DNA of 64,000 nt, taken from assembly GCF_019457945.1 (NCBI RefSeq), contig NZ_JAHZSU010000004.1, positions 1 to 64,000 of the forward strand, in the 5' to 3' direction. Below, piece by piece: positions 53,312-61,563 of the stretch (position 1 is its first letter; each line of letters begins with the position of its first letter). The DNA is from Ornithinimicrobium laminariae (lineage in GTDB: Bacteria > Actinomycetota > Actinomycetes > Actinomycetales > Dermatophilaceae). The notes below the pieces were generated by a model that was not told the origin of the DNA, searched no databases, and worked only from the letters and a program-made list of their open reading frames with translations. Made by a program: the position numbers and the translations under genes.

Positions 53312-54840
53312 CTCTTTTCACCTCGCAGCAAGCCCTGAACGACCTTTGCGCCTCGGTCAATCCACGCTTGGCTGTTGCCTGAGGGCGCCTTTGACTGACT
53401 AAACAGCGCCGCGATTTCGCCCGCGGCAACCGGCGCGGAAAACGAAGTGCCGCTCCAAATGGCAAACCCGCCAGAGAAGTCATCCAGGTCGATCGTGGCT
53501 CGCTCATAGCCTTGGCGAGTGTGGCTCGAAGCCGGTTGGGTAGCCCCATCCAAAGTGACCGGCATGATGCTCACAAGATTGGCACCGAGTCGATGCAAGC
53601 CAATCCACGGCCCAGCGTTGCTGAAGGTTGCGACGGTGCCGCCATTGGGATTTAAGGCGCCCACCGCGACGAGCGGCACCCGACCAGTCGACGAAGCGCT
53701 CGGGTTGGCGAAGGCCGCGGGGAAGAACGGTGCGGTCGTTGATTGGTTGCCAGCTGCCGCAACGACGGCGACTCCCCAATCACCAAAGGCCGCAAGCAGG
53801 CCCCCAAAAACCGCATCGGTCGCAGCGTCCGCAGGGCTCTCGTGGTAGTAACCCAGGGACAAAGACAGCACGTCGATCACCTCGCCTGCGTTACCGCGCT
53901 GCACCGCATCGATGTGTCGCACAACCAGCAAGGCCAGACTCTTCAGCACCAAGGCTTCCTCGGCGATGCCATCGTCTTCCATCAACGCAAGCCCGAGAAT
54001 CTTGGCCTGCGGGCAGGCCTGGCGCACGAGGCCGGCGATGAATGTGCCGTGCCCGGCATATTGCGGAAGTGACCCTGAGATCGTCGCACTGGGTGGACCC
54101 GGTGGCACCGCGAGTGGGCCGTCAATCCCGAGTCTTACCCCGCTGGCAACGATTTGATCTTCCACATTGGCGTTGAACCACGGATGTGTGCCCAGCCTGG
54201 TGTCCGGAACCACGACCACGGGCGCCGACGCCGCTGGCCTGGCGTTGAGGGCGGGGTCCGCAGCAACCACTGCTACCGGCGTTCTGCCCCCTGTCCCTGG
54301 CTGCGCGTAAGACATGGTGGCCCCTTCGCTGCCCATCGACATCCAATACGGCATGGACATCCAGTAGGGCATCGACATCCAATAAGGCTCAGGAGTCAGC
54401 AGGTGATTCAACGCAACATCGGACTCCCCAAAGCCCTTCTGCCGCAGACGCTGCAGCACCGGCCACGCATCGATCGGCGGCGTCGCCGAATCGTTTAACA
54501 CCAGGATGACCCGAGTCGGCCAAAACCGCTCGAGAATCTGCCCCGCGTCCCCGCTTGATGGAGGCTCGCCCTTGCCGCCCGGCTCGATCTGCGGCGTGAA
54601 GCCAAACTCCTGGCCGATCTGAGCCAACTCAGCCATCACTTTTTGGCCGGTTCCCCCGTTAACCCCAAACACCAACAGCACACTGCCGATGTATGCCGTG
54701 GGCTGCGGTGGCCCTGATTTGGTGCGCGCAGCGGTGGTGTGCTCCAACACCCTGGCGCCGTATCGGGCAAGGATTGCTGGCGGGATCACCGGGCGGGGGC
54801 CACTGCCGGTCGAGCCTGGCTCATTCACAGGAGTAGTCAT
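53308..54840 (-). CDS. cytoplasmic subtilisin-like (S8) protease with PYWMSM repeats
   Basis: A 510-residue protease without a signal peptide. Residues 1-145 form an alpha/beta domain (GSVLLVFGVNGGTGQKVMAE). Residues 152-169 are three tandem PYWMSM hexapeptides. The S8 domain follows with Asp213 (VVPDTRLGTHPWF), His264 (YAGHGTFIAG), oxyanion Asn365 (AAAGNQSTTAPFFP) and Ser466 (WSGTSFSAPVAAG), a complete triad. AGGAAGG gives a strong ribosome site, and an inverted repeat precedes it. It is first in the sigma factor-CHAT operon. It may be an effector or a substrate of the CHAT protease. Confidence 0.9.
   Translation of the reverse strand: MTTPVNEPGSTGSGPRPVIPPAILARYGARVLEHTTAARTKSGPPQPTAYIGSVLLVFGVNGGTGQKVMAELAQIGQEFGFTPQIEPGGKGEPPSSGDAGQILERFWPTRVILVLNDSATPPIDAWPVLQRLRQKGFGESDVALNHLLTPEPYWMSMPYWMSMPYWMSMGSEGATMSYAQPGTGGRTPVAVVAADPALNARPAASAPVVVVPDTRLGTHPWFNANVEDQIVASGVRLGIDGPLAVPPGPPSATISGSLPQYAGHGTFIAGLVRQACPQAKILGLALMEDDGIAEEALVLKSLALLVVRHIDAVQRGNAGEVIDVLSLSLGYYHESPADAATDAVFGGLLAAFGDWGVAVVAAAGNQSTTAPFFPAAFANPSASSTGRVPLVAVGALNPNGGTVATFSNAGPWIGLHRLGANLVSIMPVTLDGATQPASSHTRQGYERATIDLDDFSGGFAIWSGTSFSAPVAAGEIAALFSQSKAPSGNSQAWIDRGAKVVQGLLRGEKR
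54334..54387 (-). repeat. three tandem 18-base repeats encoding PYWMSM
   Basis: Three direct repeats of 18 bases, differing at a few positions, encode Pro-Tyr-Trp-Met-Ser-Met three times between the N-terminal and protease domains of the S8 gene. Substitutions among copies are mostly silent, so the peptide is selected. The repeat is aromatic and hydrophobic, unlike an ordinary linker. Confidence 0.9.
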
Positions 54841-54847
54841 GTCCGTG

Positions 54848-54885
54848 CCTTCCTGACCGGACTCGAGGCTGAATTTGCCGGTCAG
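54848..54885 (-). promoter_or_regulatory. inverted repeat beside the S8 ribosome site
   Basis: CTGACCGG at 54853-54860 and CCGGTCAG at 54878-54885 are perfect inverted 8-mers separated by 17 bases. The left arm touches the ribosome site of the S8 gene (AGGAAGG on the minus strand, 54848-54854). It could be an operator or an mRNA hairpin that controls translation of the four-gene operon. Confidence 0.5.
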
Positions 54886-54995
54886 TGAGAGGAATCAGAT
54901 GTGCGCGCCCCGATACATCACAGGAGAGTGATTGAGATCACAATCCTGCAATCGTTTCGGACTTGGCCGCCACCGTCAAGGTTTCACGGCCCTTT

Positions 54996-55235
54996 TTACC
55001 CGCCAGCAAAGGGCGGCAGCACGTCCAACACATCATCCGCGGCCAGTCCCATTGACCGATCCCCCACATATTGGCCCTTGAGCAGCAACGAACTGTGCGC
55101 GATCACGTGGGCCAACTTGGGTCCGTGGGCTTCAATTGCGGCTTCCAGCGCGGCGCTCACGGAGTCGGCCGAGATCTCTTCCCTTTCGGTCCCGGCGGCC
55201 TCAGCGGCGGCGGCAAAATAGCGCAGTGTTGGCAT
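54996..55235 (-). CDS. MoaD/ThiS-like sulfur-carrier protein
   Basis: A 79-residue beta-grasp protein ending in the Gly-Gly tail (LPPFAGG) that is adenylated and thiocarboxylated. LRYFAAAAEAAGTE is the MoaD-like start, and DVLDVLPPFAGG the MoaD signature. It probably donates sulfur in molybdopterin synthesis. The gene follows the MoeZ-like activator after eight bases, and TTAGGAG precedes its ATG. No moaE is in the window. Confidence 0.88.
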   Translation of the reverse strand: MPTLRYFAAAAEAAGTEREEISADSVSAALEAAIEAHGPKLAHVIAHSSLLLKGQYVGDRSMGLAADDVLDVLPPFAGG

Positions 55236-55243
55236 GAGCGCTC

Positions 55244-56371
55244 CTAATAACGGATCAGGCTGGGGTCGATCTCTTCAGTCCACGCAACCATGCCGCCCGA
55301 AAGTAGCGAGAGGTCGGCGTGCCCCAATGATCTCAAGTGCGTGGCTGCTCGCCGCGCACGCGGGCCCAACTTGCAGGTGACCACGAGTGGCCCATCGGGC
55401 AGAGCACCCAGGTCTTCCCAGGTCAACACCTCATCCAGGGGTATGGCGTGGGCTCCGTCGATCAGGCCCAGCGCGTGTTCTCCCGGCTCGCGGACGTCCA
55501 GCACGGTGACGGCATCGCGCTGGGCAGCGAGCTCAGCGGGCGTGATCGCGTCGAATCGTTCGGGCGCCGATGTCGCCTTCGGAGCCGAGGCCACCGCACC
55601 CACAGGCCGAGGCCGCAACGGCACCTCGCGCATCCGCATACTGGCCGAGTCCAGCAACAACACGCGACCTACCAATGGCTCCCCTGCTCCGGTGATCAAC
55701 TTGATCGCCTCTCCAGCCATGATCGAGCCCACTTGGCCGGTGAGCATGCCCAACACTCCAGCGTCTGAGCACGATGGTGTCGCCTCCGGGGGTGGCAACA
55801 TGGGGAACAGATCGCGCAGACTCGTGGCGTCCTCGGCGGCTACCAGCGGCTCCGGCATAAAGGTCGCGATCTGCGCATCGAAGCGCAAAACGGCTGCCCA
55901 CACCACAGGCATGCCCAGGTCAGCGCAGGTGTCACCAACCAGATAGCGAGTTGCGAAATTATCCGTCCCGTCAATCACTAGGTCGTGCCCACTAAGCACG
56001 TCGACCACATTGTCATCGTTCAGTTCGCTGATCAGCGGCGTGATCTTGATGAGTGGGTTGAGATCGACTACTGCCCGGGCGGCACTGAGCGCCTTGGGCT
56101 CACCAAGATCTTGGGTGCGATGCAGCACTTGTCGTTGCAGATTGCTGAGATCAACCACGTCGTGGTCAATGACCGTGATCGAGCCAACCCCCGCGGCGGC
56201 CAGATAGAGCAAGACCGGGCTGCCCAGACCGCCTGCCCCGACGACGCATACCGATGCATTAGCCAGTCGGCGCTGCCCTTCGATGCCAATCCCAGGCACC
56301 AGCAGGTGCCGGGAGTATCGAGCCAGCGCGTCCGCATCTAACTCGGGGCCAATCTCGACAAGGGGCTTCAC
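55244..56371 (-). CDS. moeZ: MoeZ/MoeB-like adenylyltransferase with rhodanese domain
   Basis: A 375-residue protein. Residues 15-245 are a ThiF/E1-like adenylation domain: RYSRHLLVPGIGIEGQRRL, VCVVGAGGLGSPVLLYL and the aspartate in VIDGTDNFATR. PSCSDAGVLG holds the cysteine of the crossover loop. Residues 275-375 are a rhodanese domain with the persulfide Cys in LVVTCKLGPRARRAA. It activates MoaD-type carriers and loads sulfur. The active loop CKLGPRAR differs from the common CxxGxRS form, so its sulfur chemistry may vary. The start is GTG. It is co-transcribed with the moaD-like gene. Confidence 0.88.
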   Translation of the reverse strand: MKPLVEIGPELDADALARYSRHLLVPGIGIEGQRRLANASVCVVGAGGLGSPVLLYLAAAGVGSITVIDHDVVDLSNLQRQVLHRTQDLGEPKALSAARAVVDLNPLIKITPLISELNDDNVVDVLSGHDLVIDGTDNFATRYLVGDTCADLGMPVVWAAVLRFDAQIATFMPEPLVAAEDATSLRDLFPMLPPPEATPSCSDAGVLGMLTGQVGSIMAGEAIKLITGAGEPLVGRVLLLDSASMRMREVPLRPRPVGAVASAPKATSAPERFDAITPAELAAQRDAVTVLDVREPGEHALGLIDGAHAIPLDEVLTWEDLGALPDGPLVVTCKLGPRARRAATHLRSLGHADLSLLSGGMVAWTEEIDPSLIRY

Positions 56372-56474
56372 TCGATCAGCCTAACTGCGCTCGAGCAAGA
56401 CACGGTGACCAATACCGTTGGTTATGCCGCACAATAGATTTTGAAATGTTGCTCCAACGGAGAGTGCTCGACGC

Positions 56475-57590
56475 ATGCAAATCTCTTTTGCACAATCGCC
56501 GCGGTCAACACTGGGGGTGGAGTGGGAAGTCGCACTCGTTGATTCGGTGACGGGGGAATTAGTCCCGCTGGGCCCACAAGTGGTCGAAGAACTCGACTCA
56601 CCCTTGGTGACCGGCGAGTTCATGACCAACACCGTCGAGATGGTGACGGGTGTCTGCCATTCCGTGGCCGAAGCCGAGAGTGACCTCAAGGCGGCGATGT
56701 CTTCGATTCAGAAGGTTGCCGCGTCGCATGGTCTCGGCGTTTTAGCTGCCGGCACCCACCCCTTCAGCAGTTGGCGAGCGCAGCGCGTCTCCGAGGGCTC
56801 GAAATACCAAAAGATGCTTGACCGCACCCAACACTGGGGCCGCCAGATGGTCATCTATGGCGTGCACGTGCACGTCGGTATCGAGAGTCGCGACAAAGCC
56901 CTGCCGATGATGTCGTCCCTGCTCCACGCATACCCACATCTGTTGGCGCTGTCGGCGAACTCGCCGTTTTGGGAAGGCGAGGACACTGGCTTTGCCTCCC
57001 ACCGCTCCCAGCTTTTCCAGCAGTTGCCGACCGCGGGTCTGCCCTTCCAGTTCACTCAGTGGTCCGAGTACGAGTCGTTCGTCGAAGACATGATGACCAC
57101 CGGCGTGATCGATGCCCTGGGCGAGAACCGGTGGGATGTCCGACCGGCTGCTCACCTGGGCACTCTTGAATATCGCAACTGCGATTCGGTCAGCACGATT
57201 CACGAGATCGGCGCGATCACCGCCTTGATCCAGTGCTTGGTGGAGGAGGCTTCCCGCAAGCTAGACGACGGTCAAGAGTTGCCAGCGCTGCAGCCTTGGC
57301 ATGTCCAGGAAAACAAGTGGCGGGCAGCCCGCTATGGCTTGGATGCCATCGTCATCACGGGGTCGGACAACTCTGAGCGACTGGTCACTGATGATCTCAT
57401 CGACATGACGAAGCGGCTTGCCCCGATTGCTGCCGATTTGGACTGCTCGGAGGAGTTGGCTCGGATCCCCGGGATGATCAAGCGCGGAGCGGGCTACCAG
57501 CGACAACACGCGCTGGCGGCTGAGTCCGGTGGCGACCTGCGCAAGGTTGTATTGGCCATGGTCGAAGAGACTGCGGCCGAGCTCCGATAG
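56475..57590 (+). CDS. glutamate-cysteine ligase-like carboxylate-amine ligase (GCS2/YbdK family)
   Basis: A 371-residue ATP-grasp-like ligase of the GCS2 family. STLGVEWEVALVDSVTGEL starts the fold; GEFMTNTVEMVTGVC, HPFSSWRAQ, YGVHVHVGI and LEYRNCDSVSTIHE are the conserved substrate and metal motifs. YbdK has weak gamma-glutamylcysteine synthesis; in actinobacteria the family also includes true ligases for glutathione-like thiols or ergothioneine (EgtA, less similar). No thiol-pathway neighbour is present, so the exact reaction is open. Confidence 0.87.
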   Translation: MQISFAQSPRSTLGVEWEVALVDSVTGELVPLGPQVVEELDSPLVTGEFMTNTVEMVTGVCHSVAEAESDLKAAMSSIQKVAASHGLGVLAAGTHPFSSWRAQRVSEGSKYQKMLDRTQHWGRQMVIYGVHVHVGIESRDKALPMMSSLLHAYPHLLALSANSPFWEGEDTGFASHRSQLFQQLPTAGLPFQFTQWSEYESFVEDMMTTGVIDALGENRWDVRPAAHLGTLEYRNCDSVSTIHEIGAITALIQCLVEEASRKLDDGQELPALQPWHVQENKWRAARYGLDAIVITGSDNSERLVTDDLIDMTKRLAPIAADLDCSEELARIPGMIKRGAGYQRQHALAAESGGDLRKVVLAMVEETAAELR

Positions 57591-57643
57591 TCGTTGATAG
57601 GGGTCGCCGCGCGACTGTCAGAGGTCAGGCATACGGTGAGGGT

Positions 57644-58654
57644 ATGGAATTTAGATACCTCGGCAACAGCGGTTTGAAGATCTCAGAAATCACCTATGGC
57701 AACTGGCTGACGCACGGTTCGCAGGTCGAAAACGACGTCGCGACTCAGTGCGTCCACGCAGCTCTGGACGAAGGCATTTCTACCTTCGACACCGCAGATG
57801 TTTACGCCAACACGGTCGCCGAGTCGGTGCTCGGTGAGGCACTTAAGGGTCAGCGTCGCGCCGACCTTGAGATCTTCACCAAGGTCTATTGGCCTACCGG
57901 TCCCGGTGGCAAAAACGACACCGGCCTGTCGCGCAAGCACATTATGGAGTCGATCGATGGGTCGCTGCAGCGCCTGCAGACCGACTATGTCGACCTCTAC
58001 CAGGCTCACCGGTTCGACACCGAGACCCCACTCGAAGAGACGATGCAGGCCTTCGCCGACATCGTCCGTCAGGGCAAGGCTCACTACATCGGCGTCAGCG
58101 AGTGGACTGCTGAGCAGATCCGCGCCGGTGTTGCACTGTCCAAGGAGATGGGCTTCCAGCTGATCTCTAGCCAGCCTCAGTATTCAATGCTGTGGCGCGT
58201 CATTGAGGACGAGGTTGTCCCGACGTCTGCCGAGCTTGGCGTAAGCCAGATTGTCTGGAGCCCGATGGCCCAGGGCGTCTTGTCAGGCAAGTATCAGCCC
58301 GGCCAGGAACCGCCTGAGGGCTCGCGTGCCGCGGACGAAAAGGGCGGCGCCAACATGATCAAGCGCTTCATGAACGATGATGTGCTCACCCGCGTCCAGG
58401 ACTTGAAGCCCATCGCCGAAGAGGCGGGCCTGTCGATGGCTCAGTTGGGTGTCGCTTGGGTGCTGCAAAACGACAACGTGGCTGCTGCGTTGGTCGGTGC
58501 ATCTCGCCCCGAGCAGGTCCGCGAAAACGTCAAGGCTGCCGGGGTAAAGCTGGATGCCTCGGTGATGTCCAAGATCGATGACGTCTTGGGCGACGTCGTT
58601 GAGAAGGACCCCGCCAAGACGGCCGAGACAGCTCCTCAGGGCCGCGTCGCCTGA
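57644..58654 (+). CDS. aldo/keto reductase (potassium-channel beta-subunit-like)
   Basis: A 336-residue TIM-barrel NADPH-dependent oxidoreductase. The catalytic tetrad is complete: aspartate and tyrosine in STFDTADVYANT, lysine in EIFTKVYWPTG and histidine in DLYQAHRFDTET. ALVGASRPEQVRENVKA is the coenzyme-binding end. Similarity is greatest to the AKR6/KvBeta and YghZ groups, which reduce aldehydes such as methylglyoxal. It is monocistronic; a terminator follows. Confidence 0.9.
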   Translation: MEFRYLGNSGLKISEITYGNWLTHGSQVENDVATQCVHAALDEGISTFDTADVYANTVAESVLGEALKGQRRADLEIFTKVYWPTGPGGKNDTGLSRKHIMESIDGSLQRLQTDYVDLYQAHRFDTETPLEETMQAFADIVRQGKAHYIGVSEWTAEQIRAGVALSKEMGFQLISSQPQYSMLWRVIEDEVVPTSAELGVSQIVWSPMAQGVLSGKYQPGQEPPEGSRAADEKGGANMIKRFMNDDVLTRVQDLKPIAEEAGLSMAQLGVAWVLQNDNVAAALVGASRPEQVRENVKAAGVKLDASVMSKIDDVLGDVVEKDPAKTAETAPQGRVA

Positions 58655-58680
58655 TCAAACAGCCCTCGCAGAATGCAAAA

Positions 58681-58712
58681 CTGCCCGCTCACCTTCATGG
58701 GTGAGCGGGCAG
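58681..58712. terminator. bidirectional terminator
   Basis: CTGCCCGCTCACC and GGTGAGCGGGCAG form a perfect thirteen-pair stem around TTCATG. T-rich sequence follows on the plus strand (ACTTGTTT) and A-rich sequence precedes. It separates the aldo/keto reductase from the convergent helicase gene. Confidence 0.87.
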
Positions 58713-58728
58713 ACTTGTTTAAGAACTG

Positions 58729-60177
58729 TTAGCCAGCAGAGCGCGTGGCGCGACGCTGACCTTGGCCACCACCAGAGCGCGAGCCGTGGCCTTGCGGGCG
58801 GCCGGAGCCGGAGCGTCCAGCACCGGGGCGACCGCCTTCGTTGCGGTTGCCGCCCTGACCCGAACGTCCGCCGCCATTGCGGTTGCCACCCTGGGGGCGG
58901 GAGCCATTGCGGCCACCGCCACCACCACGGGGCTTGCCACCACCACGGCCACCCTGCTGACCAGCAGGCTGTTCGGACTTCAAGACCAACGGCTCACGGG
59001 CCGGGACGCCGCCTTCTGGGCGAGGAGCCAACTCGGCCAACAGTGGGTGACCAACCTTGACCCTGGTGGTCGTCGGCTTCACGCCAGCAGCCTTGGTGAG
59101 CGCGCGCACATCGCGCACCTGCTCATCGGTCATCAGCGTGAGGACGCTGCCTTCAGCGCCGGCACGGGCGGTGCGACCAGAGCGGTGCACGTATGCCTTG
59201 TGTTCAACGGGCGGGTCCGAGTGGATCACGAGTGCGACGTCATCCACGTGAATGCCACGGGCCGCGATGTCGGTAGCGACCAGGGTCACTGCACGGCCAT
59301 CGTGGAAAGCGTCCATGTTGCGGGTGCGGGCGTTCTGCGCCAGGTTGCCATGCAACTCGGCAGCGGGGACGCCGCGACCGTTGAGTTGCTTAGCCAACTT
59401 CTTGGCGCCGTGCTTGGTGCGCGTGAAGATCACCGAGCGGCTAGCTGATCCGGCCAAGTCGACCAGCACATCGAGGCGGTCGTTGCGGTCGATGTGCAGC
59501 ACGTGGTGGTTCATCTTGCTCACCGGGGACTGTTCAGAGTCCGCGCTGTGCCGCACTGGCTGGCTGAGGTACTTCTTGACGATGACGTCAACGCCGTTGT
59601 CCAAGGTTGCGGAGAACAGCATGCGCTGCCCATCACGCGGGGTCTTGTCCAGGATCCGCTTGACGCCGGGTAGGAAGCCCAGGTCAGCCATGTGGTCAGC
59701 CTCGTCCAGGATGCTGATTTCGATGGCGTCCAGCATGACGTCGCCGGTGCTCATCAAGTCTTCAAGGCGTCCGGGGCAGGCCACCAAGACGTCAACGCCT
59801 TCGCGCAGGCCCTTCAGTTGAGGGCCCTTGCCAACGCCACCAAAGACGGTGATGGCCTTGAGGCCCGAGGCAGCAGCCAAAGGCTTGAGCGACTCGGCAA
59901 TCTGGCCGGCCAACTCGCGCGTCGGCGCCAAGATCAGCGCACGGGGGCGCTTGGGCGCACGGCGCCGCGGGTTTTCCAACAGTCGGGCCACCATGGGGAG
60001 CAAGAACGCATAGGTTTTGCCCGAGCCGGTGCGGCCACGGCCGAGGACGTCACGACCAGCCAAGGAGTCAGGCAGCGTGGCGGCCTGAATAGGGGTGGGG
60101 CTGACAATGCCGCGCGGCTCAAGCACACGGGTCAGCGAAGTGGGCACGCCGAGATCGGCGAAGGTGTTGCTAGGCAC
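58729..60177 (-). CDS. DEAD-box RNA helicase with Arg/Gly-rich tail
   Basis: A 482-residue ATP-dependent RNA helicase. Motifs in order are the Q motif (SPTPIQAATLPDSL), I (GRTGSGKTYAF), Ia (APTRELAGQ), II as DEAD (ISILDEADHMADLGF), III (FSATL), V (VATDIAARGIHV) and VI (YVHRSGRTARAG). The last 90 residues are Gly/Arg/Asn-rich RGG-like sequence (GGRGGGKPRGGGGGRNG and similar), which binds RNA and may phase-separate. Such helicases remodel mRNA and ribosomes, often in the cold. The start is GTG 60177 because GGAGAA lies seven bases upstream; the TTG five codons earlier overlaps that site. Confidence 0.9.
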   Translation of the reverse strand: MPSNTFADLGVPTSLTRVLEPRGIVSPTPIQAATLPDSLAGRDVLGRGRTGSGKTYAFLLPMVARLLENPRRRAPKRPRALILAPTRELAGQIAESLKPLAAASGLKAITVFGGVGKGPQLKGLREGVDVLVACPGRLEDLMSTGDVMLDAIEISILDEADHMADLGFLPGVKRILDKTPRDGQRMLFSATLDNGVDVIVKKYLSQPVRHSADSEQSPVSKMNHHVLHIDRNDRLDVLVDLAGSASRSVIFTRTKHGAKKLAKQLNGRGVPAAELHGNLAQNARTRNMDAFHDGRAVTLVATDIAARGIHVDDVALVIHSDPPVEHKAYVHRSGRTARAGAEGSVLTLMTDEQVRDVRALTKAAGVKPTTTRVKVGHPLLAELAPRPEGGVPAREPLVLKSEQPAGQQGGRGGGKPRGGGGGRNGSRPQGGNRNGGGRSGQGGNRNEGGRPGAGRSGSGRPQGHGSRSGGGQGQRRATRSAG

Positions 60178-60372
60178 AGGAAAGTTCTCCAAAAAAGTGC
60201 ATCTGTCTCGCCCGGCACGCTAGGGAGTGACGGTCATCGTCACGAACGCGGCCTCTGCGGATTTCCAAACGCGATGAGGAGCAAGCCCGCGGCAAGACTG
60301 GGCGGACTGCTGCTGCCAACCCTACGGCATACGAGTTGAAGCGTGAACCACACCGGTCACGCGGCTGATCGC

Positions 60373-61314
60373 CTAGTCGACGAGAGCGTTAGCTAAGCCT
60401 TCGTCAATCACGAGCGAGTTGACGAACTGCCCCTGGATAGCCGCGGCCATGGCTTGCGCCTTGGTCGCACCAGCGGCGAGCGCCCAGACGTTGGGTATGG
60501 CTCGGAGTTGGTCTGCGGTGATGCTGATCATCCGCGTGGTGATCTCGAGCTCAACTGGCGCTCCGGCCGAGTCGTAGAAGACTCCAGCAGACTCACCGAC
60601 GACGCCAGACTCTGCAGCCCCGGCCAGCGAACTGTCGCCAGCAATCTCATAGATCGTCGAGAACCCAGACGCCCACTGGCCTACGCCAACGACAGCGTGC
60701 GTCACCTCACCCACCGCTTCCAAGGCCGAGCCAACGGAAGACTGGCGGCGCATAGCCTCGGCTCCTTCGGCGTCGTCCAGCAAGAACGGCGCATGGAAGA
60801 TCACCGACTCGCCGTTGCACGATCGAGCAACGCTGCGGATGAGCTCAACGGCACTGGCGTCGTAACCCGCGACTTCCATGCCACCACTCAATTGAACGAT
60901 CTTGACCGCGGGCCAGCCTGAAACATGTTCAGACATTGCCAAGACGGACCGAGACCATGGCAAACCTACGACATCTTTGTCCGTCAACGTCTCGGCCAAC
61001 AGACCAGCCGCCACCCGCCCCAGTGCTTGATTGATCTCATCCGGCGTGGTGGCGCCGGGAGCCAGGACAGCGCAGTGGCTCAGGCCAAACTCTTCCTTCA
61101 CGCGTGCGGATAGATCGAGGTTGAGGCCTTCTGCCGGTGCAATCTCGATCCGGACCAGGCCACTGTCATGAGCAGCCTCAAGAAGGCGCGCTACTTTAAA
61201 CCGACTCAATCCGAAGTGCTCGCCGATCTCGATCTTTGACTCGCCACGCAAATAGTGGCGGCGCGCAATGGATGCCATGAGCAGCAATTCGGCTTGGCTC
61301 GTGGCTGTCGACAC
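60373..61314 (-). CDS. SorC/DeoR-family sugar-binding transcriptional regulator
   Basis: A 313-residue regulator. The N-terminal helix-turn-helix is ESKIEIGEHFGLSRFKVARL. The rest is a SorC-type sugar-phosphate-binding domain (LGRVAAGLLAETLTDKDVVG, IVQLSGG, GVFYDSAGAPVE, ALAAGATKAQAMAAAIQGQF). GTG 61314 follows an AGGAAGAAGGA tract; the open frame extends upstream without homology. It is divergent from the mannitol dehydrogenase-xylulokinase operon and should control it in response to a polyol or its phosphate. Confidence 0.88.
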   Translation of the reverse strand: MSTATSQAELLLMASIARRHYLRGESKIEIGEHFGLSRFKVARLLEAAHDSGLVRIEIAPAEGLNLDLSARVKEEFGLSHCAVLAPGATTPDEINQALGRVAAGLLAETLTDKDVVGLPWSRSVLAMSEHVSGWPAVKIVQLSGGMEVAGYDASAVELIRSVARSCNGESVIFHAPFLLDDAEGAEAMRRQSSVGSALEAVGEVTHAVVGVGQWASGFSTIYEIAGDSSLAGAAESGVVGESAGVFYDSAGAPVELEITTRMISITADQLRAIPNVWALAAGATKAQAMAAAIQGQFVNSLVIDEGLANALVD

Positions 61315-61397
61315 TGCTTCCTTCTTCCTGAGATTTGCCGCTCCGCGATCTTCATTCCTACGTCCATCTGGACATACGGTGGATCCCGTCAGACTTC

Positions 61398-61456
61398 TTG
61401 ACAAGCACTGAGGGTACGCCCAATACTCAACAGTGCATAGGGGTGCTCATTTGAGC
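61398..61456 (+). promoter_or_regulatory. promoter and operator candidates of the polyol operon
   Basis: TTGACA at 61398-61403 and AATACT at 61422-61427 (18-base spacing) make a good sigma-70-type promoter reading towards the dehydrogenase. GCACTG (61405-61410) and CAGTGC (61431-61436) are inverted arms that bracket the -10 element. GCTCA-TT-TGAGC at 61445-61456 is a further palindrome just downstream. Either could bind the divergent SorC-type regulator. Confidence 0.6.
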
Positions 61457-61563
61457 GTCCGCGGCGAGGTTGTGGGGGTCAGCCCTCGAGCGGAGCACTA
61501 GTAGCGGCTCGCCGTGCAGGACACAGAGGTCCAAGGTCTATCCACGGGAGCCGTGAAGCGAAT

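Noticed and set aside
54334..54387. three direct repeats as a possible CRISPR-like array
   Set aside because: The copies are contiguous without spacers and lie in frame in the S8 gene; they are a protein repeat.
49633..54840. CRISPR type III-E effector locus
   Set aside because: TPR-CHAT and a sigma factor are present, but there is no gRAMP/Cas7-11 gene, no Cas1/Cas2 and no repeat array in the window.
54960..54996. terminator after the moaD-like gene
   Set aside because: GGCCG and CGGCC arms are separated by 17 bases and no T-run follows on the minus strand.
58740..59000. short GC-rich repeats resembling a tandem array
   Set aside because: They encode the Gly/Arg-rich tail of the DEAD-box helicase and have no spacer structure; not CRISPR.
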